This document shows, one piece after another, positions 32,041 to 41,320 of a stretch of DNA of 41,861 nt. Source of the stretch: Melioribacteraceae bacterium (GTDB taxonomy: Bacteria; Bacteroidota; Ignavibacteria; Ignavibacteriales; Melioribacteraceae); NCBI GenBank assembly GCA_027013735.1, contig JALWGH010000125.1:1-41861 (forward strand). The letters are read 5' to 3'. The notes under the pieces were generated by a model. The model saw only the letters and a list, made by a program, of their open reading frames with translations, searched no databases and was not told where the DNA came from. Position numbers and translations under genes: made by a program. How positions within the stretch are numbered: the first letter of the stretch is position 1; each line of letters opens with the position of its first letter.

Positions 32041-33897
32041 ATGGGAAGAGTCTTGTTAAATAATATCCGGAAAATTTTTTATTTCTTTTTGGCATTTGCA
32101 TTTTTTAATGTTGCCAGCCTTCGGGCTCAGGTGTTTAAGGTATCGGCGGACAAAACCACTGTAGGACTTGGCGAAACTTTTCAGATTTACTTTGAGTTTG
32201 ACGCGCCCGACATGAATTCGGTTAGCGGATTTCACGCTCCTGCTTTCAAAGGGTTTACAATTCTTGGCGGACCTAATCAATCCACAAGCATGCAGATTAT
32301 TAACGGACAGATGTCTTCCAGCGTTACTTATTCCTATGTTTTAACACCGCAAAAGTTAGGCTCGTTTACTATCGGCACGGCGTCTGTTAAATACAAGGGC
32401 AAAACTTACAAAACAAAACCGTTGACAATTAAAGTTGTGAAAGGGAAAGCAAAGGCTTTGCCTAAACCGGCTCCGCCTACGCAAAATGGAATTGACGAAC
32501 AGGAAATTGCAAAGAATGTTTTCATTCGTGCCATCCCCAACAAAACAACTGTTTACCAAGGGGAACAATTAACGGTCGTGTACAAGCTTTACACGCGTTT
32601 GAATATTTCTTCTCCGTCGCTTACAAAGCTGCCAACGTACGAAGGCTTTTGGGCGGAAGATCTCGACATGCCGAATACGATTAATTTTCACATCGAAATG
32701 TACAAAGGGCAAAGGTACAGGGTTGCCGACATTAAAAAGGCTGCGCTCTTTGCAACAAAATCCGGCAAGTTGAAAGTAACTCCGTTCGAGTTGAAAATTC
32801 CGGTTCTAATCAGACGCCGTAACAGAAACCGCAGTTTGTTCGATGACTTTTTTAATGACCCGTTCTTTTCCCGTACGGAAACTTACAACTACAATGCAAA
32901 ATCGAACAGTTTGACCATTAACGTTTTACCTTTGCCCGTAAAAGGTGTTCCGCCCTCGTTCAAGGGCGCTGTGGGGCACTTTAACATCTCGGCAAAAATA
33001 AATAAGAACAACGTTAAGGTAAATAATCCTGTTTCCCTGAAGTTGAAGATTTGGGGAGAAGGAAACATTAACTTAATTGATGTTCCCGAAGTTAAACTTC
33101 CGGCAGGCTTCGAAGAATACGAACCGAAAGTTACAACCAAGGTAAACAAAAAAGATATTGTCAGCGGTTACAAATCCATTGAGTATTTGATTGTGCCGAG
33201 AATTCCCGGACGGAAGGTAATTCCCCCGGTAGAGTTTTCCTACTTTGACCCGGCAAAGAAAAAGTACATTACTTTACGCACTCCCAAGTTTGAAATAAAC
33301 GTAACCGGCAGTGCTTCGATGGCAGAGAACATGCCAGCCGGTTTCAGCAAAGAAGACATCAAGCTTTTAAATAAAGACATCCGCTTCATTAAAGTTTCGG
33401 GTTTCGAGTTCGTCAAAAAAAGTGACGTGCGCGGAATTCCCGCTTGGTTTTATTGGTCGTTGATTGTGCCGTTATTACTGCTTTTTGTGGCTGTCGGCGT
33501 TAAAAAGCATCACGACAAAATCAGCGGGAACGTCGAGCTTTCACGTTCATTAAAAGCAGAGAAGTTGGCGCGCAAGAGATTGAAGAATGCCAAAAAAGCT
33601 CTCGATTCAAAAAGCGCTACTCTTTTTTACGAAGAGATTGCAAAAGCGCTCTACGGTTACCTTGGCGACAAGCTTCACATTAACATGTCCGAATTTACTT
33701 TGGAAAAGGTTGAAAAGAAATTGAACACTGCCGGTATTGAAGAAGAGCTGATTAAGAAAGTTCGCGAGATTGCCGACAAGTGCGAGTATGCGAGGTTTGC
33801 TCCTTCAAAAGATGAAGCGGCTGAAGAAAAACTTTACAATGAAACGCTTGAGTTGATTTCCACGCTGGAAAAGAAAATTAAAAAGTTTAAGAAATAA
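32041..33897 (+). CDS. batD: BatD oxygen-tolerance protein
   Basis: A 618-residue membrane protein. A signal segment (IRKIFYFFLAFAFFNVASLRAQ) is followed by repeated beta-sandwich domains (VFKVSADKTTVGLGETFQIYFEF, KNVFIRAIPNKTTVYQGEQLTVVYKLY, VGHFNISAKINKNNVKVNNPVSLKLKI). One membrane segment lies near residue 475 (WFYWSLIVPLLLLFVAVGV), then a cytoplasmic helical tail. This is the BatD family layout; the repeated VxxNxxVxxGE(Q/T)-type openings are characteristic. It starts 6 bases after batC and ends 14 bases before batE. It probably acts as the large periplasmic part of the Bat assembly. Confidence 0.93.
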   Translation: MGRVLLNNIRKIFYFFLAFAFFNVASLRAQVFKVSADKTTVGLGETFQIYFEFDAPDMNSVSGFHAPAFKGFTILGGPNQSTSMQIINGQMSSSVTYSYVLTPQKLGSFTIGTASVKYKGKTYKTKPLTIKVVKGKAKALPKPAPPTQNGIDEQEIAKNVFIRAIPNKTTVYQGEQLTVVYKLYTRLNISSPSLTKLPTYEGFWAEDLDMPNTINFHIEMYKGQRYRVADIKKAALFATKSGKLKVTPFELKIPVLIRRRNRNRSLFDDFFNDPFFSRTETYNYNAKSNSLTINVLPLPVKGVPPSFKGAVGHFNISAKINKNNVKVNNPVSLKLKIWGEGNINLIDVPEVKLPAGFEEYEPKVTTKVNKKDIVSGYKSIEYLIVPRIPGRKVIPPVEFSYFDPAKKKYITLRTPKFEINVTGSASMAENMPAGFSKEDIKLLNKDIRFIKVSGFEFVKKSDVRGIPAWFYWSLIVPLLLLFVAVGVKKHHDKISGNVELSRSLKAEKLARKRLKNAKKALDSKSATLFYEEIAKALYGYLGDKLHINMSEFTLEKVEKKLNTAGIEEELIKKVREIADKCEYARFAPSKDEAAEEKLYNETLELISTLEKKIKKFKK

Positions 33898-33911
33898 GAC
33901 AATAATTGAAA

Positions 33912-34685
33912 ATGAAAAAAAGAAGTTTGCTTTTTAGCTTGGTATTATTGCTTGTTCTCCTTGTTGGAGCCACGAACTCCTTTGCCTACAGGTTCGAGGA
34001 TGTGATTAAGAAAGGAAACGAGCTTTACAAAAACGGGCAGTTCGAAAAAGCAATCGCCGAATACAAAAGTATTTTAGACCAAGGTTACGAAAGCGCGGGA
34101 ATTTATTACAACCTTGGAAATTGTTACTACAAACTCGGCAAATTAGGTTACGCAATTCTTTACTACGAAAAGGCATTAAAATTAAACCCGGACGACGAGG
34201 ATATTAATTACAATCTGAAAATTGCACGTGCACATACGGTTGACAAAATAAAGGAAGTTCCCCAAATATTTCTTGTCGAATGGTGGGACGGACTTCTTGC
34301 CGCGTTAACGTTAAAAGGCTGGGCAATGCTTGCTTCGATTCTTTTTGTGCTTTTTGTCCTTGCTGTAGGATTTTATTATTTGTCGAACAATTTGGACTTA
34401 CGCCGTTTCTCGTTTATTGCCGGCTCATTTTTAATTACATTGTTTGTGATTAATGTTTTCGTTTTAATTGCAAAGTACGACCGCGAAACAAAAACTCAAT
34501 ACGGCGTGGTGGTTACGAATGTTGTAACCGTAAAACAATCCCCGGACGAAAAATCCTCGGACGCGTTTATCGTTCACGAGGGATTAAAATTCAAAATTGA
34601 AGACTCGTTGGACAATTGGGTTAAAGTTCACCTTTCCGACGGTAAAGTGGGCTGGATGCCAAAGGGAGTGTTCGAAATAATTTAG
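33912..34685 (+). CDS. batE: BatE: TPR and SH3-like membrane protein
   Basis: A 257-residue protein. The N terminus is a signal-like hydrophobic segment (LLFSLVLLLVLLVGATNSFA), followed by two TPR repeats (KNGQFEKAIAEYKSILDQ, GKLGYAILYYEKALKLNPDD). Two membrane segments (MLASILFVLFVLAVGFYYL and FIAGSFLITLFVINVFVLIA) and a C-terminal bacterial SH3-like domain (VTVKQSPDEKSSDAFIVHEGLKFKI...WVKVHLSDGKVGWMP) follow. This is the BatE layout. The ATG at 33,912 is preferred over the TTG two codons upstream. It closes the Bat operon; the following 405 bases hold no gene and I see no clear terminator. Confidence 0.92.
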   Translation: MKKRSLLFSLVLLLVLLVGATNSFAYRFEDVIKKGNELYKNGQFEKAIAEYKSILDQGYESAGIYYNLGNCYYKLGKLGYAILYYEKALKLNPDDEDINYNLKIARAHTVDKIKEVPQIFLVEWWDGLLAALTLKGWAMLASILFVLFVLAVGFYYLSNNLDLRRFSFIAGSFLITLFVINVFVLIAKYDRETKTQYGVVVTNVVTVKQSPDEKSSDAFIVHEGLKFKIEDSLDNWVKVHLSDGKVGWMPKGVFEII

Positions 34686-34714
34686 TTTATCGCTTAAAAA
34701 GATAATAGGGAACA

Positions 34715-34749
34715 GAGACACTTAAGACTCGTTACGTGAGACTTAAAAC
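34715..34749. repeat. Heptamer array, five units ending in AC
   Basis: GAGACAC, TTAAGAC, TCGTTAC, GTGAGAC and TTAAAAC follow without a gap in 7-base register. The units are degenerate, sharing mainly the final AC and (A/T)A(A/G)AC. Confidence 0.45.
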
Positions 34750-34756
34750 TTATTCA

Positions 34757-34791
34757 GTGGAAAGTTGAAAATGGAAAGTGGAAAGTTAGGA
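34757..34791. repeat. Heptamer array (GTGGAAA)n
   Basis: GTGGAAA, GTTGAAA, ATGGAAA, GTGGAAA and the degenerate GTTAGGA lie in exact 7-base register. Confidence 0.7.
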
Positions 34792-34800
34792 TGCAATATT

Positions 34801-34841
34801 TTCTGCGTCCTCTGCGCAAAACCTTTGCGTTCTTTGCGTGG
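34801..34841. repeat. Nonamer repeats around TTTGCGTTC
   Basis: Four TGCG cores (34,804, 34,813, 34,826 and 34,835) lie 9, 13 and 9 bases apart within TTCTGCGTCC, TCTGCGCAA, CTTTGCGTT and CTTTGCGTG. Confidence 0.55.
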
Positions 34842-34880
34842 AAAAACAAGAAACGGTTAAACGAGAAATACAGATTTTCA

Positions 34881-34908
34881 GATAACAGATAACAGAGAAC
34901 AGTGAACA
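34881..34908. repeat. Heptamer array (GATAACA)n
   Basis: GATAACA, GATAACA, GAGAACA and GTGAACA follow in exact 7-base register, with a degenerate GAGAGAA after them. Confidence 0.75.
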
Positions 34909-34960
34909 GAGAGAAATGATTGTTGCTTTGAATTTGTCAGTTAATACTTGTAATCATTCC

Positions 34961-34992
34961 ATCCAACAATCCAAAAATCCAATCATCCAAAA
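34961..34992. repeat. Octamer array (ATCCAANN)4
   Basis: ATCCAACA, ATCCAAAA, ATCCAATC and ATCCAAAA follow in exact 8-base register. A related array lies at 14,274-14,305. Confidence 0.75.
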
Positions 34993-35020
34993 GTATTATT
35001 TAAAAGCACCCGATATTTTT

Positions 35021-35049
35021 TTGGGAATATTACACTCCCTTTTAATAAA
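35021..35049 (+). promoter_or_regulatory. Candidate promoter of the efp-acc-gcvH cluster
   Basis: TTGGGA (35,021-35,026) and TAATAA (35,044-35,049) lie 17 bases apart, about 41 bases before the efp start codon. The match to the sigma-70 consensus is moderate. Confidence 0.35.
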
Positions 35050-35090
35050 TTACGAGTTCGAAAATTAGTTTTAAATTAACGGAGAAATTT

Positions 35091-35657
35091 ATGGCTGATA
35101 CTTCAGACTTCAGAAACGGATTGATTATCAAATTCAAGAACGATCTTTACACGATTGTGGAATTTCAACACGTTAAGCCGGGCAAGGGCGGAGCGTTTGT
35201 AAGAACAACGTTGAAGAATCTCAGAACCGGCAGAGTGTTGGACAACACTTTCCGCTCGGGCGAGTCGGTTGAAGTGGTTCGTGTTGAAAGAAGAAAGTAC
35301 CAGTACCTTTACAAAGAGTCCGGCGGTTTTGTCCTAATGGACAACGAGACCTACGAACAAATCACCGTGCCGGAAGATATGTTTGGCGAAGGTAAAAAGT
35401 TTCTTAAAGAAGGCGAGGAAGTTGAATTGCTTGTTGACGATGACGAAAACATTGTTACAACGGAACTTCCGATTTTCGTTACTTTGAAAGTAATAGAAAC
35501 CGAACCCGGGTTCAAAGGCGACACGGCGACGAACGTGTTGAAACCTGCAAAAGTTGAAACCGGTGCTACGGTTCAGGTACCGCTGTTCATTAACGAAGGC
35601 GACTTGCTTAAAATAGATACCCGTACAGGGCAGTACGTAGAAAGAGTAAAAAGTTAG
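35091..35657 (+). CDS. efp: Translation elongation factor P
   Basis: A 188-residue EF-P, which relieves ribosome stalling at proline runs. The N-terminal KOW-like domain carries [18 protein letters not shown], with Lys32 at the tip of the modification loop. A lysine there is the residue that EpmA-type enzymes beta-lysylate; other bacteria have arginine for rhamnosylation. The two OB-fold domains follow and the protein has the standard length. GGAG precedes the ATG. Its stop is 8 bases before accB, so it probably heads an efp-accB-accC-gcvH transcript, a common arrangement in bacteria. Confidence 0.98.
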   Translation: MADTSDFRNGLIIKFKNDLYTIVEFQHVKPGKGGAFVRTTLKNLRTGRVLDNTFRSGESVEVVRVERRKYQYLYKESGGFVLMDNETYEQITVPEDMFGEGKKFLKEGEEVELLVDDDENIVTTELPIFVTLKVIETEPGFKGDTATNVLKPAKVETGATVQVPLFINEGDLLKIDTRTGQYVERVKS

Positions 35658-35665
35658 GGGTTAAT

Positions 35666-36139
35666 ATGGATTTAAACTTAATTAAAAGACTTATTAAAGT
35701 TGTTGAGAAATCCGACATCACCGAATTTTCCATTTCCGAAGGGGATGTCAAAATTAAAATTTCCAAAAACAACGGTCAGGTTTCGCAAGTGGTTACAAGC
35801 GTTCCCGTTCAGGCTCAGGCTCCCGTTGCAGCGCCGCAACCTGCAGCGCCGAAACCGGCGGAAGCTCAACCTGCGGCTGAAAAGCAGCAGGACGAAAATC
35901 TGCACGAAGTTCGTTCTCCCATTGTCGGAACGTTTTACCGCGCACCCGCGCCTGATGCCGACCCGTACGTTAAAGTGGGCGACCACGTAAGTCCGGGCAC
36001 CGTGCTTTGCATTGTGGAGGCAATGAAACTGATGAACGAAATCGAATCTGATGTTTCCGGCACGGTGGAACAAATCTTAGTTGAAAATGCCACTCCTGTG
36101 GAATACAACCAACCGTTATTTGTAATTAGAACAGATTAA
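35666..36139 (+). CDS. accB: Biotin carboxyl carrier protein of acetyl-CoA carboxylase
   Basis: A 157-residue BCCP. The N-terminal dimerisation region (residues 1-35) is followed by a flexible Pro/Ala/Gln-rich linker (about 45-75). The biotinyl domain has EAMKLMNE and Lys121 as the biotin attachment site. It carries carboxyl groups from biotin carboxylase to the transferase in the first step of fatty-acid synthesis. AGGGG precedes the start. It is followed 15 bases later by accC. The carboxyltransferase genes (accA, accD) are not in the window. Confidence 0.97.
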   Translation: MDLNLIKRLIKVVEKSDITEFSISEGDVKIKISKNNGQVSQVVTSVPVQAQAPVAAPQPAAPKPAEAQPAAEKQQDENLHEVRSPIVGTFYRAPAPDADPYVKVGDHVSPGTVLCIVEAMKLMNEIESDVSGTVEQILVENATPVEYNQPLFVIRTD

Positions 36140-36154
36140 AATCCGGGGTTAGTT

Positions 36155-37495
36155 TTGTTTAGAAAAATATTGATCGCAAACAGAGGCGAGATTGCCTTAA
36201 GAATAATCAGAACTTGTAAGGAATTGGGCATACCCACCGTTGCGGTTTATTCCGAAGCGGATGCGGATGCGCTTCACACGGTATTTGCCGACGAAGCCGT
36301 TTGCATTGGACCTCCTTCCAGTATGGAAAGCTATTTGAAAATTCCCAGCATAATTGCCGCTGCGCAAGTAACGGGTGCGGATGCAATCCATCCCGGCTAC
36401 GGCTTTTTGGCGGAGAATGCCGAGTTCTCCGAGATTTGTGCCGATTCCGATATTAAGTTTATTGGTCCTTCGCCTACAATGATTAACCAAATGGGCGACA
36501 AAGCTTTTGCAAAGGAAACGATGAAGAAAGTTGGCGTTCCCGTTGTGCCGGGTTCGGACGGAGTGGTAGAAGACGTTCAAACGGCAAAAAGGATTGCCGC
36601 GGAAATCGGCTACCCTGTGATGTTGAAAGCCTCGGCGGGCGGCGGCGGAAAGGGAATGCGCATCGTTCGCGAGGAATCGGAAATGGAAAAGGCTTTCCAA
36701 ACCGCATCCACGGAAGCAAAGGCGGCTTTTAACAACGGCGCTTTGTACCTCGAAAAGTTTATTGAAAACCCGCGCCACATTGAGATTCAAATAGTCGGGG
36801 ACAGCCACGGCAACGTTTACGCTTACGGCGAAAGGGATTGCACCGTTCAGCGCCGTCACCAAAAACTTATTGAAGAATCACCCTCGCCGGTTATTACGGA
36901 CGAAATCCGCAAAAAGATGAACGAGGCTGCAATTTTGGGCGCGCAGGCGGTTAACTACGAAGGCGCCGGAACCATTGAGTTTGTTGTGGACAAGGACTTG
37001 AATTTTTATTTCATTGAAATGAACACGAGGATTCAGGTTGAGCATCCTGTTACGGAAATGATTCAAAACGTTGATTTGATTAAACAACAAATTGTTGTTG
37101 CTGCCGGCGAAAAAGTACCCGATTTGCCGACGGATAAATTATTGGGACACGCAATTGAATTTAGAATTAATGCGGAAGATCCGGAGAAAGACTTCAGACC
37201 TTCGCCGGGGCACATTGATTATCTGCATTTTCCCGGAGGTTTCGGTGTGCGTATTGATTCCCACATTTACAACGATTATTTAATTCCGCCCTATTACGAT
37301 TCCCTTATTGCAAAGATGATTGTTTGGGGAGTGGACAGAGACCACGCAATAGCCCGCGCTAAAAGGGCTTTCGAGGAATTTAATGTTGAGGGAATCAAAA
37401 CGACAATTCCTTTCCACGAAAAAGTTTTACGGAACGAGAATTTCCTCTCCGGCGATTATGATACTTCTTTTATTGACAAGCATTTTAAAATTTAG
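36155..37495 (+). CDS. accC: Biotin carboxylase subunit of acetyl-CoA carboxylase
   Basis: A 446-residue ATP-grasp enzyme that carboxylates the biotin on BCCP using ATP and bicarbonate. The N-terminal domain opens with [18 protein letters not shown]. The glycine-rich ATP loop is [13 protein letters not shown] (158-170), and the catalytic core includes [16 protein letters not shown]. Length matches E. coli AccC. The start is TTG, since the conserved N terminus begins exactly there and no ATG lies nearby. The preceding CGGGGTTAG is a modest ribosome-binding site, which could keep AccC in ratio to AccB. A propionyl- or pyruvate-carboxylase role is less likely because the partner is a short BCCP of the AccB type. 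Confidence 0.97.
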   Translation: MFRKILIANRGEIALRIIRTCKELGIPTVAVYSEADADALHTVFADEAVCIGPPSSMESYLKIPSIIAAAQVTGADAIHPGYGFLAENAEFSEICADSDIKFIGPSPTMINQMGDKAFAKETMKKVGVPVVPGSDGVVEDVQTAKRIAAEIGYPVMLKASAGGGGKGMRIVREESEMEKAFQTASTEAKAAFNNGALYLEKFIENPRHIEIQIVGDSHGNVYAYGERDCTVQRRHQKLIEESPSPVITDEIRKKMNEAAILGAQAVNYEGAGTIEFVVDKDLNFYFIEMNTRIQVEHPVTEMIQNVDLIKQQIVVAAGEKVPDLPTDKLLGHAIEFRINAEDPEKDFRPSPGHIDYLHFPGGFGVRIDSHIYNDYLIPPYYDSLIAKMIVWGVDRDHAIARAKRAFEEFNVEGIKTTIPFHEKVLRNENFLSGDYDTSFIDKHFKI

Positions 37496-37507
37496 CGAGG
37501 TGAGAAT

Positions 37508-37888
37508 ATGAACATACCTGATAATTTAAAGTACACGAAAGATCACGAATGGCTGAAAGTTGAAGGCAACACGGGCTTAATTGGAATTACCGATTTTGCC
37601 CAGAGCGAACTTGGCGATATTGTCTTTGTTGACGTTGACCCTGAAATTACGGAAGTAAAAGCAGGCGAAGCATTTGGAACGTTGGAAGCCGTTAAAACCG
37701 TTAGCGATCTCTTTTCTCCGGTTAGCGGAAAAGTCTTGGAAATCAATCCCAAGTTGGAAGACGAACCGCAGTTGATTAACGAAGATCCTTACGGCGAAGG
37801 CTGGATTATTAAAGTTGAAATTTCCGATGCAAGCGAATTGGACAACCTGCTCGACAGCAATGCTTACAAGGCATTAATCGGTCAATGA
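37508..37888 (+). CDS. gcvH: Glycine cleavage system H protein
   Basis: A 126-residue lipoyl carrier protein. It starts [19 protein letters not shown], the usual H-protein opening, and carries the lipoyl site EAVKTVSD with Lys63. It shuttles the aminomethyl group between the P, T and L proteins of glycine cleavage, and in some bacteria also serves as a lipoyl relay. The other gcv genes are not nearby. GAGGTGAG precedes the start. Its stop overlaps the start of the following glycosyltransferase gene by four bases (ATGA). Confidence 0.97.
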   Translation: MNIPDNLKYTKDHEWLKVEGNTGLIGITDFAQSELGDIVFVDVDPEITEVKAGEAFGTLEAVKTVSDLFSPVSGKVLEINPKLEDEPQLINEDPYGEGWIIKVEISDASELDNLLDSNAYKALIGQ

Positions 37889-38889
37889 GAATACTTTACA
37901 TCGCCGGTTTAAACCGGATGGTATTATTTAACAAGTTAATACCAAAAGCCTTAAGAGAAATTGGCTTTGAAGTTGTTGAGTTCGATTGGAACTCCGTACT
38001 AAAATTTAACAAAGTGTTAAACATCCTTCCACGAAAAAAGGTGGAGGAGAAAATAAACAGTGAGCTTCTGAAAAAAGCAAAGTCTGTTAAACCGGACTTT
38101 GCTTTTGTTTTAAAAGGCGAACCTATTTTCAAAGAGACATTGGTGCAAATCAAGAAAGAAACGGGAGCCTTACTGCTCAATTGGTTTGGCGACGACCCGT
38201 GGGAGTTTCCTGTTTTTTCGGGACCTGTTTCCAAATATTACGATTTCTTTTTTACCTACGACCCTTACTCCGTTAGCCTTTACAGGGATGCCGGACACAA
38301 GCACGCTTACCATTTGCCTTACGGATATGATGAGGAAGTTACCCGGGAGTTAAGTCTTACAAAACGGGAAGAGAAAAAATATTCCTGTGACGTTGCTTTC
38401 ATTGGAAGCCATTACCCCAAAAGGAATGAATTACTCCGGGAAATTAAAAATAAATTCGATTTGAAAATCTGGGGGCGCGGCTGGAAAGGCACGGATTGTC
38501 AGGATGTTTACCAAGGCAGTGCGCTTTACGGCTTGAATATGTTGAAGGCAATGAAGGCGACCAAGGTTTTGCTCAATATTCACAAGGGTTTCGGCGAGGG
38601 GGTTGAAGCATCGGGCAAAGGATTAAACCTTCGCGTAATGGAAGGTGCGGCTGTTGGGGCTTTCCAACTTTCGAATTTTCAGGAGGACATTCCGAAGCGA
38701 TTTGTGCCGGGCAGGGAAATTGAACTTTTCGAAACTTGGGATGAAGCGGTTGAAAAAATCGGCTACTTTCTTGAACACACAAATGAACGGGAGGCAATAG
38801 GAAAAGCCGCGCGCAAACGACTTGAAAAAGACCACACGCTCAGGCAAAGAATGCAGGAGATGTTTGAAATTATTGAGAAAGAAAGGTAA
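37885..38889 (+). CDS. CgeB-like glycosyltransferase
   Basis: A 334-residue cytosolic GT-B-fold protein of the CgeB/DUF3880 and Glyco_trans_1_2 type. An N-terminal Rossmann half ([13 protein letters not shown]...[24 protein letters not shown]) is followed by a C-terminal half with [28 protein letters not shown] and the donor-site region [18 protein letters not shown]. Enzymes of this class transfer sugars to spore, polysaccharide or protein acceptors; the acceptor here is unknown. It overlaps gcvH by four bases and guaA by one base (TAATG), so it is embedded in a housekeeping transcript instead of a polysaccharide cluster. Confidence 0.85.
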   Translation: MRILYIAGLNRMVLFNKLIPKALREIGFEVVEFDWNSVLKFNKVLNILPRKKVEEKINSELLKKAKSVKPDFAFVLKGEPIFKETLVQIKKETGALLLNWFGDDPWEFPVFSGPVSKYYDFFFTYDPYSVSLYRDAGHKHAYHLPYGYDEEVTRELSLTKREEKKYSCDVAFIGSHYPKRNELLREIKNKFDLKIWGRGWKGTDCQDVYQGSALYGLNMLKAMKATKVLLNIHKGFGEGVEASGKGLNLRVMEGAAVGAFQLSNFQEDIPKRFVPGREIELFETWDEAVEKIGYFLEHTNEREAIGKAARKRLEKDHTLRQRMQEMFEIIEKER

Positions 38890-40421
38890 TGGACGCAATT
38901 GCAATTTTGGATTTCGGCTCGCAGTACACACAGCTTATTGCGCGAAGAATCCGCGAGGCAAATGTTTATTCTAAAATATTTCCGTACAACGTTAGCTTCG
39001 AAGAGTTAGAGGAGTTTAAGCCGAAAGGGATTATTCTTTCCGGCGGACCGATGAGTGTTTACGACGAAGACGTTCCTTCTCTTGACGAACGGATTTTCGA
39101 ACTTGATGTGCCGATTTTAGGAATTTGTTACGGAATGCAATTGCTTGCAAAGGTTTTCGGCGGTAAAATAGAACCCGCAAAAAGCAGGGAATACGGAAAG
39201 GCGAATATTAATATTCTCGGCTATTCCGAGTTGTTAAAGAACGTAAAAAACAATTCGGTAGTTTGGATGAGTCACGGCGACCTAATTACAAAAGCGCCCG
39301 ATGATTTTGACGTTAATGCTTCAACGGAGGAAACGCCCGTTGCCGCAATGAGCAATAAACTTGCGGGGATTTACGGTGTGCAGTTTCATCCCGAAGTGAA
39401 GCACACCGAAGAAGGCGGAAAAATAATTGGAAATTTTTTGTTCGAAATTTGTGAATGCAAACCGGATTGGACGCCGGAAAATTTCATTGAAAAGTCAATC
39501 AAAGAAATAAGGGAAAAGGTCGGCGACTCAAAAGCAATTTTGGCTTTAAGCGGTGGGGTGGATTCTTCCGTTGCTGCCGTGCTTTTGGACAAAGCGATTG
39601 GCGAAAATTTGTTTTGCGTTCACGTGGACAACGGACTGATGAGAAAAGACGAGAGCAGAAAAATCGTCGAACTTTTCAAGGAAAAAATGAAATTGAACCT
39701 TTCCCTTGTGGACGCTTCGGAACTTTTCCTCTCACGGTTAAGCGGCGTAACCGACCCGGAAGAAAAAAGAAAAATAATCGGCGCAACGTTTATTGAAGTA
39801 TTTGAGAAAGAAGCTTCAAAAGTTGAGGGTGTCGAGTTCCTTGTTCAGGGAACGCTTTATCCCGACGTGATTGAATCGGTGCCCGTCAAAGGTGCTTCGG
39901 TTACAATTAAATCGCACCACAACGTTGGCGGACTGCCGGAAAAAATGAACTTGAAATTAATTGAGCCGTTCAGAGAATTATTCAAAGACGAAGTCCGTGA
40001 AATTGGAAAAAAATTAGGCTTGCCCGATGAATTGTTAAAGAGACATCCGTTCCCGGGACCGGGGTTGGCGGTAAGAATTCTTGGTGAAGTTACTCCCGAG
40101 AGATTGCGAATTCTTCGGGACGCCGATGAAATTTTTATTTCCGAAATTAAACGCTACGGCATTTACGATGAAATTTGGCAGGCTTTCTCTGTTTTGTTAC
40201 CCGTGCAAACCGTTGGTGTAATGGGGGACTTCCGCACTTACGAAAATGTTCTTGCGCTTAGAGCCGTTACTTCGGCAGATGGAATGACTGCCGACTGGTA
40301 CAGAATGGACGGTGAAATATTAGCTGCCGTCTCGAATAAAATTATTAGAAACGTTAAAGGAATTAACAGGGTTGTTTACGATGTTAGTTCCAAACCACCG
40401 GCAACAATTGAATGGGAGTAG
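38889..40421 (+). CDS. guaA: GMP synthase (glutamine-hydrolysing)
   Basis: A 510-residue bifunctional enzyme that converts XMP to GMP using glutamine and ATP. The class I glutaminase domain has nucleophile Cys80 (GICYGMQLL) with His167 and Glu169 (QFHPEV). The ATP pyrophosphatase domain has the PP-loop SGGVDSS (221-227). The C-terminal dimerisation domain ends [18 protein letters not shown], the conserved family end. AAAGG precedes the start. It overlaps the stop of the glycosyltransferase by one base and is followed 5 bases later by a TPR gene. Confidence 0.99.
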   Translation: MDAIAILDFGSQYTQLIARRIREANVYSKIFPYNVSFEELEEFKPKGIILSGGPMSVYDEDVPSLDERIFELDVPILGICYGMQLLAKVFGGKIEPAKSREYGKANINILGYSELLKNVKNNSVVWMSHGDLITKAPDDFDVNASTEETPVAAMSNKLAGIYGVQFHPEVKHTEEGGKIIGNFLFEICECKPDWTPENFIEKSIKEIREKVGDSKAILALSGGVDSSVAAVLLDKAIGENLFCVHVDNGLMRKDESRKIVELFKEKMKLNLSLVDASELFLSRLSGVTDPEEKRKIIGATFIEVFEKEASKVEGVEFLVQGTLYPDVIESVPVKGASVTIKSHHNVGGLPEKMNLKLIEPFRELFKDEVREIGKKLGLPDELLKRHPFPGPGLAVRILGEVTPERLRILRDADEIFISEIKRYGIYDEIWQAFSVLLPVQTVGVMGDFRTYENVLALRAVTSADGMTADWYRMDGEILAAVSNKIIRNVKGINRVVYDVSSKPPATIEWE

Positions 40422-40426
40422 TTGGA

Positions 40427-41320
40427 ATGGACGAAGTTCGTAAAAAATTAGACCTTGCCGAAAAATTTGAAAACGAGAACAAACTTCTGCATGCTCTTCA
40501 AATTTACAAATCGTTAGCGGAAGGTGAAGAGCCTTCTGTAATTGCGCTGATGCGTTTGGCTTTGCTTTACGAAAAAATGGGAAGAACCGAACTTGGCGCG
40601 CAGACGCTCGAAAAATTTCTTGAAAACCATCCCGACGAAGCGCGGGTTAGAAGATTTTATCTCCAGTACTTAATTAAACAGCAAAAGTACCAAGAAGCAA
40701 TTGAAGCGGCAAATCTTATTTCCAAAGAAGACGACCCGACGGTTTACACACTGGTGGGGCTTGCCTATTATTATTTGAACGAGTACAAAATTGCAAAAAT
40801 AAATTTTGAAGAGTACATTAACTCAAATGACAAGAGTCTCCTGCCGGAGGCGTATTTCTACATCGCAAGTTGTAATTTCAAAATGGCGGAGTTGGACGAA
40901 GCGCTGAAATACATTAAAAAATCGGAAAAACTTTTCGGCTTGAATCCCGAGCTTTACCTTGTAAAAGGAATGACTTACTACGCAAAGAAAATGTATTTCC
41001 ACGCTTTCGACGCCCTCCAGCAAGCGGAACTTTTGGACAAAGGGAATTTCCTGATTAAAGAGTTGAAGGCAAAGGTTTTGTTTGAGCTTGGGGATTACGC
41101 CAAAGCTAAAAAAGTCCTTTACGAAATTTTGGAAAGCGGGAAAGAAAATGCCGAATATTTTACTCTGCTCGGTTTGGTTAATTTGAGATTGGAAAACAAA
41201 CAGGAAGCGAGAAAATATTTTAAGAAGGCTTTGGTGTTAAACCCCGAGGACAATCAGGCTAAAGAAGGTTTGCAAAAATGCAGGAAAAGGAAAAATGAAA
41301 ATCAAGGACCTACCTCTTGA
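40427..41320 (+). CDS. TPR-repeat protein of unknown function
   Basis: A 297-residue soluble protein made almost entirely of TPR-like helical repeats, about seven, from FENENKLLHALQIYKSLAEG to KQEARKYFKKALVLNPEDNQAKEGLQK. No signal peptide or membrane segment is seen. The ATG at 40,427 is chosen because GGGAG lies 7 bases upstream and it falls just after the guaA stop; an ATG five codons earlier overlaps guaA. The gene overlaps radC by 26 bases. It is presumably a scaffold; no partner is evident. Confidence 0.85.
   Translation: MDEVRKKLDLAEKFENENKLLHALQIYKSLAEGEEPSVIALMRLALLYEKMGRTELGAQTLEKFLENHPDEARVRRFYLQYLIKQQKYQEAIEAANLISKEDDPTVYTLVGLAYYYLNEYKIAKINFEEYINSNDKSLLPEAYFYIASCNFKMAELDEALKYIKKSEKLFGLNPELYLVKGMTYYAKKMYFHAFDALQQAELLDKGNFLIKELKAKVLFELGDYAKAKKVLYEILESGKENAEYFTLLGLVNLRLENKQEARKYFKKALVLNPEDNQAKEGLQKCRKRKNENQGPTS

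Larger units (their letters stand above)
34686..35090. other. Gene-free gap of successive short tandem arrays
   Basis: No open reading frame is credible here. Bases 34,715-34,992 are made largely of five tandem arrays with periods of 7, 7, 9, 7 and 8 bases, each listed separately. The last 100 bases hold the candidate efp promoter and leader. Confidence 0.8.

Noticed and set aside
34700-35000. CRISPR array
   Set aside because: The repeats are 7-9 bases without spacers, and there is no cas gene in the window.
35678-36862. Minus-strand frames of 131 and 221 codons opposite accB and accC
   Set aside because: They are antisense to strongly conserved coding sequence and have no recognisable features.
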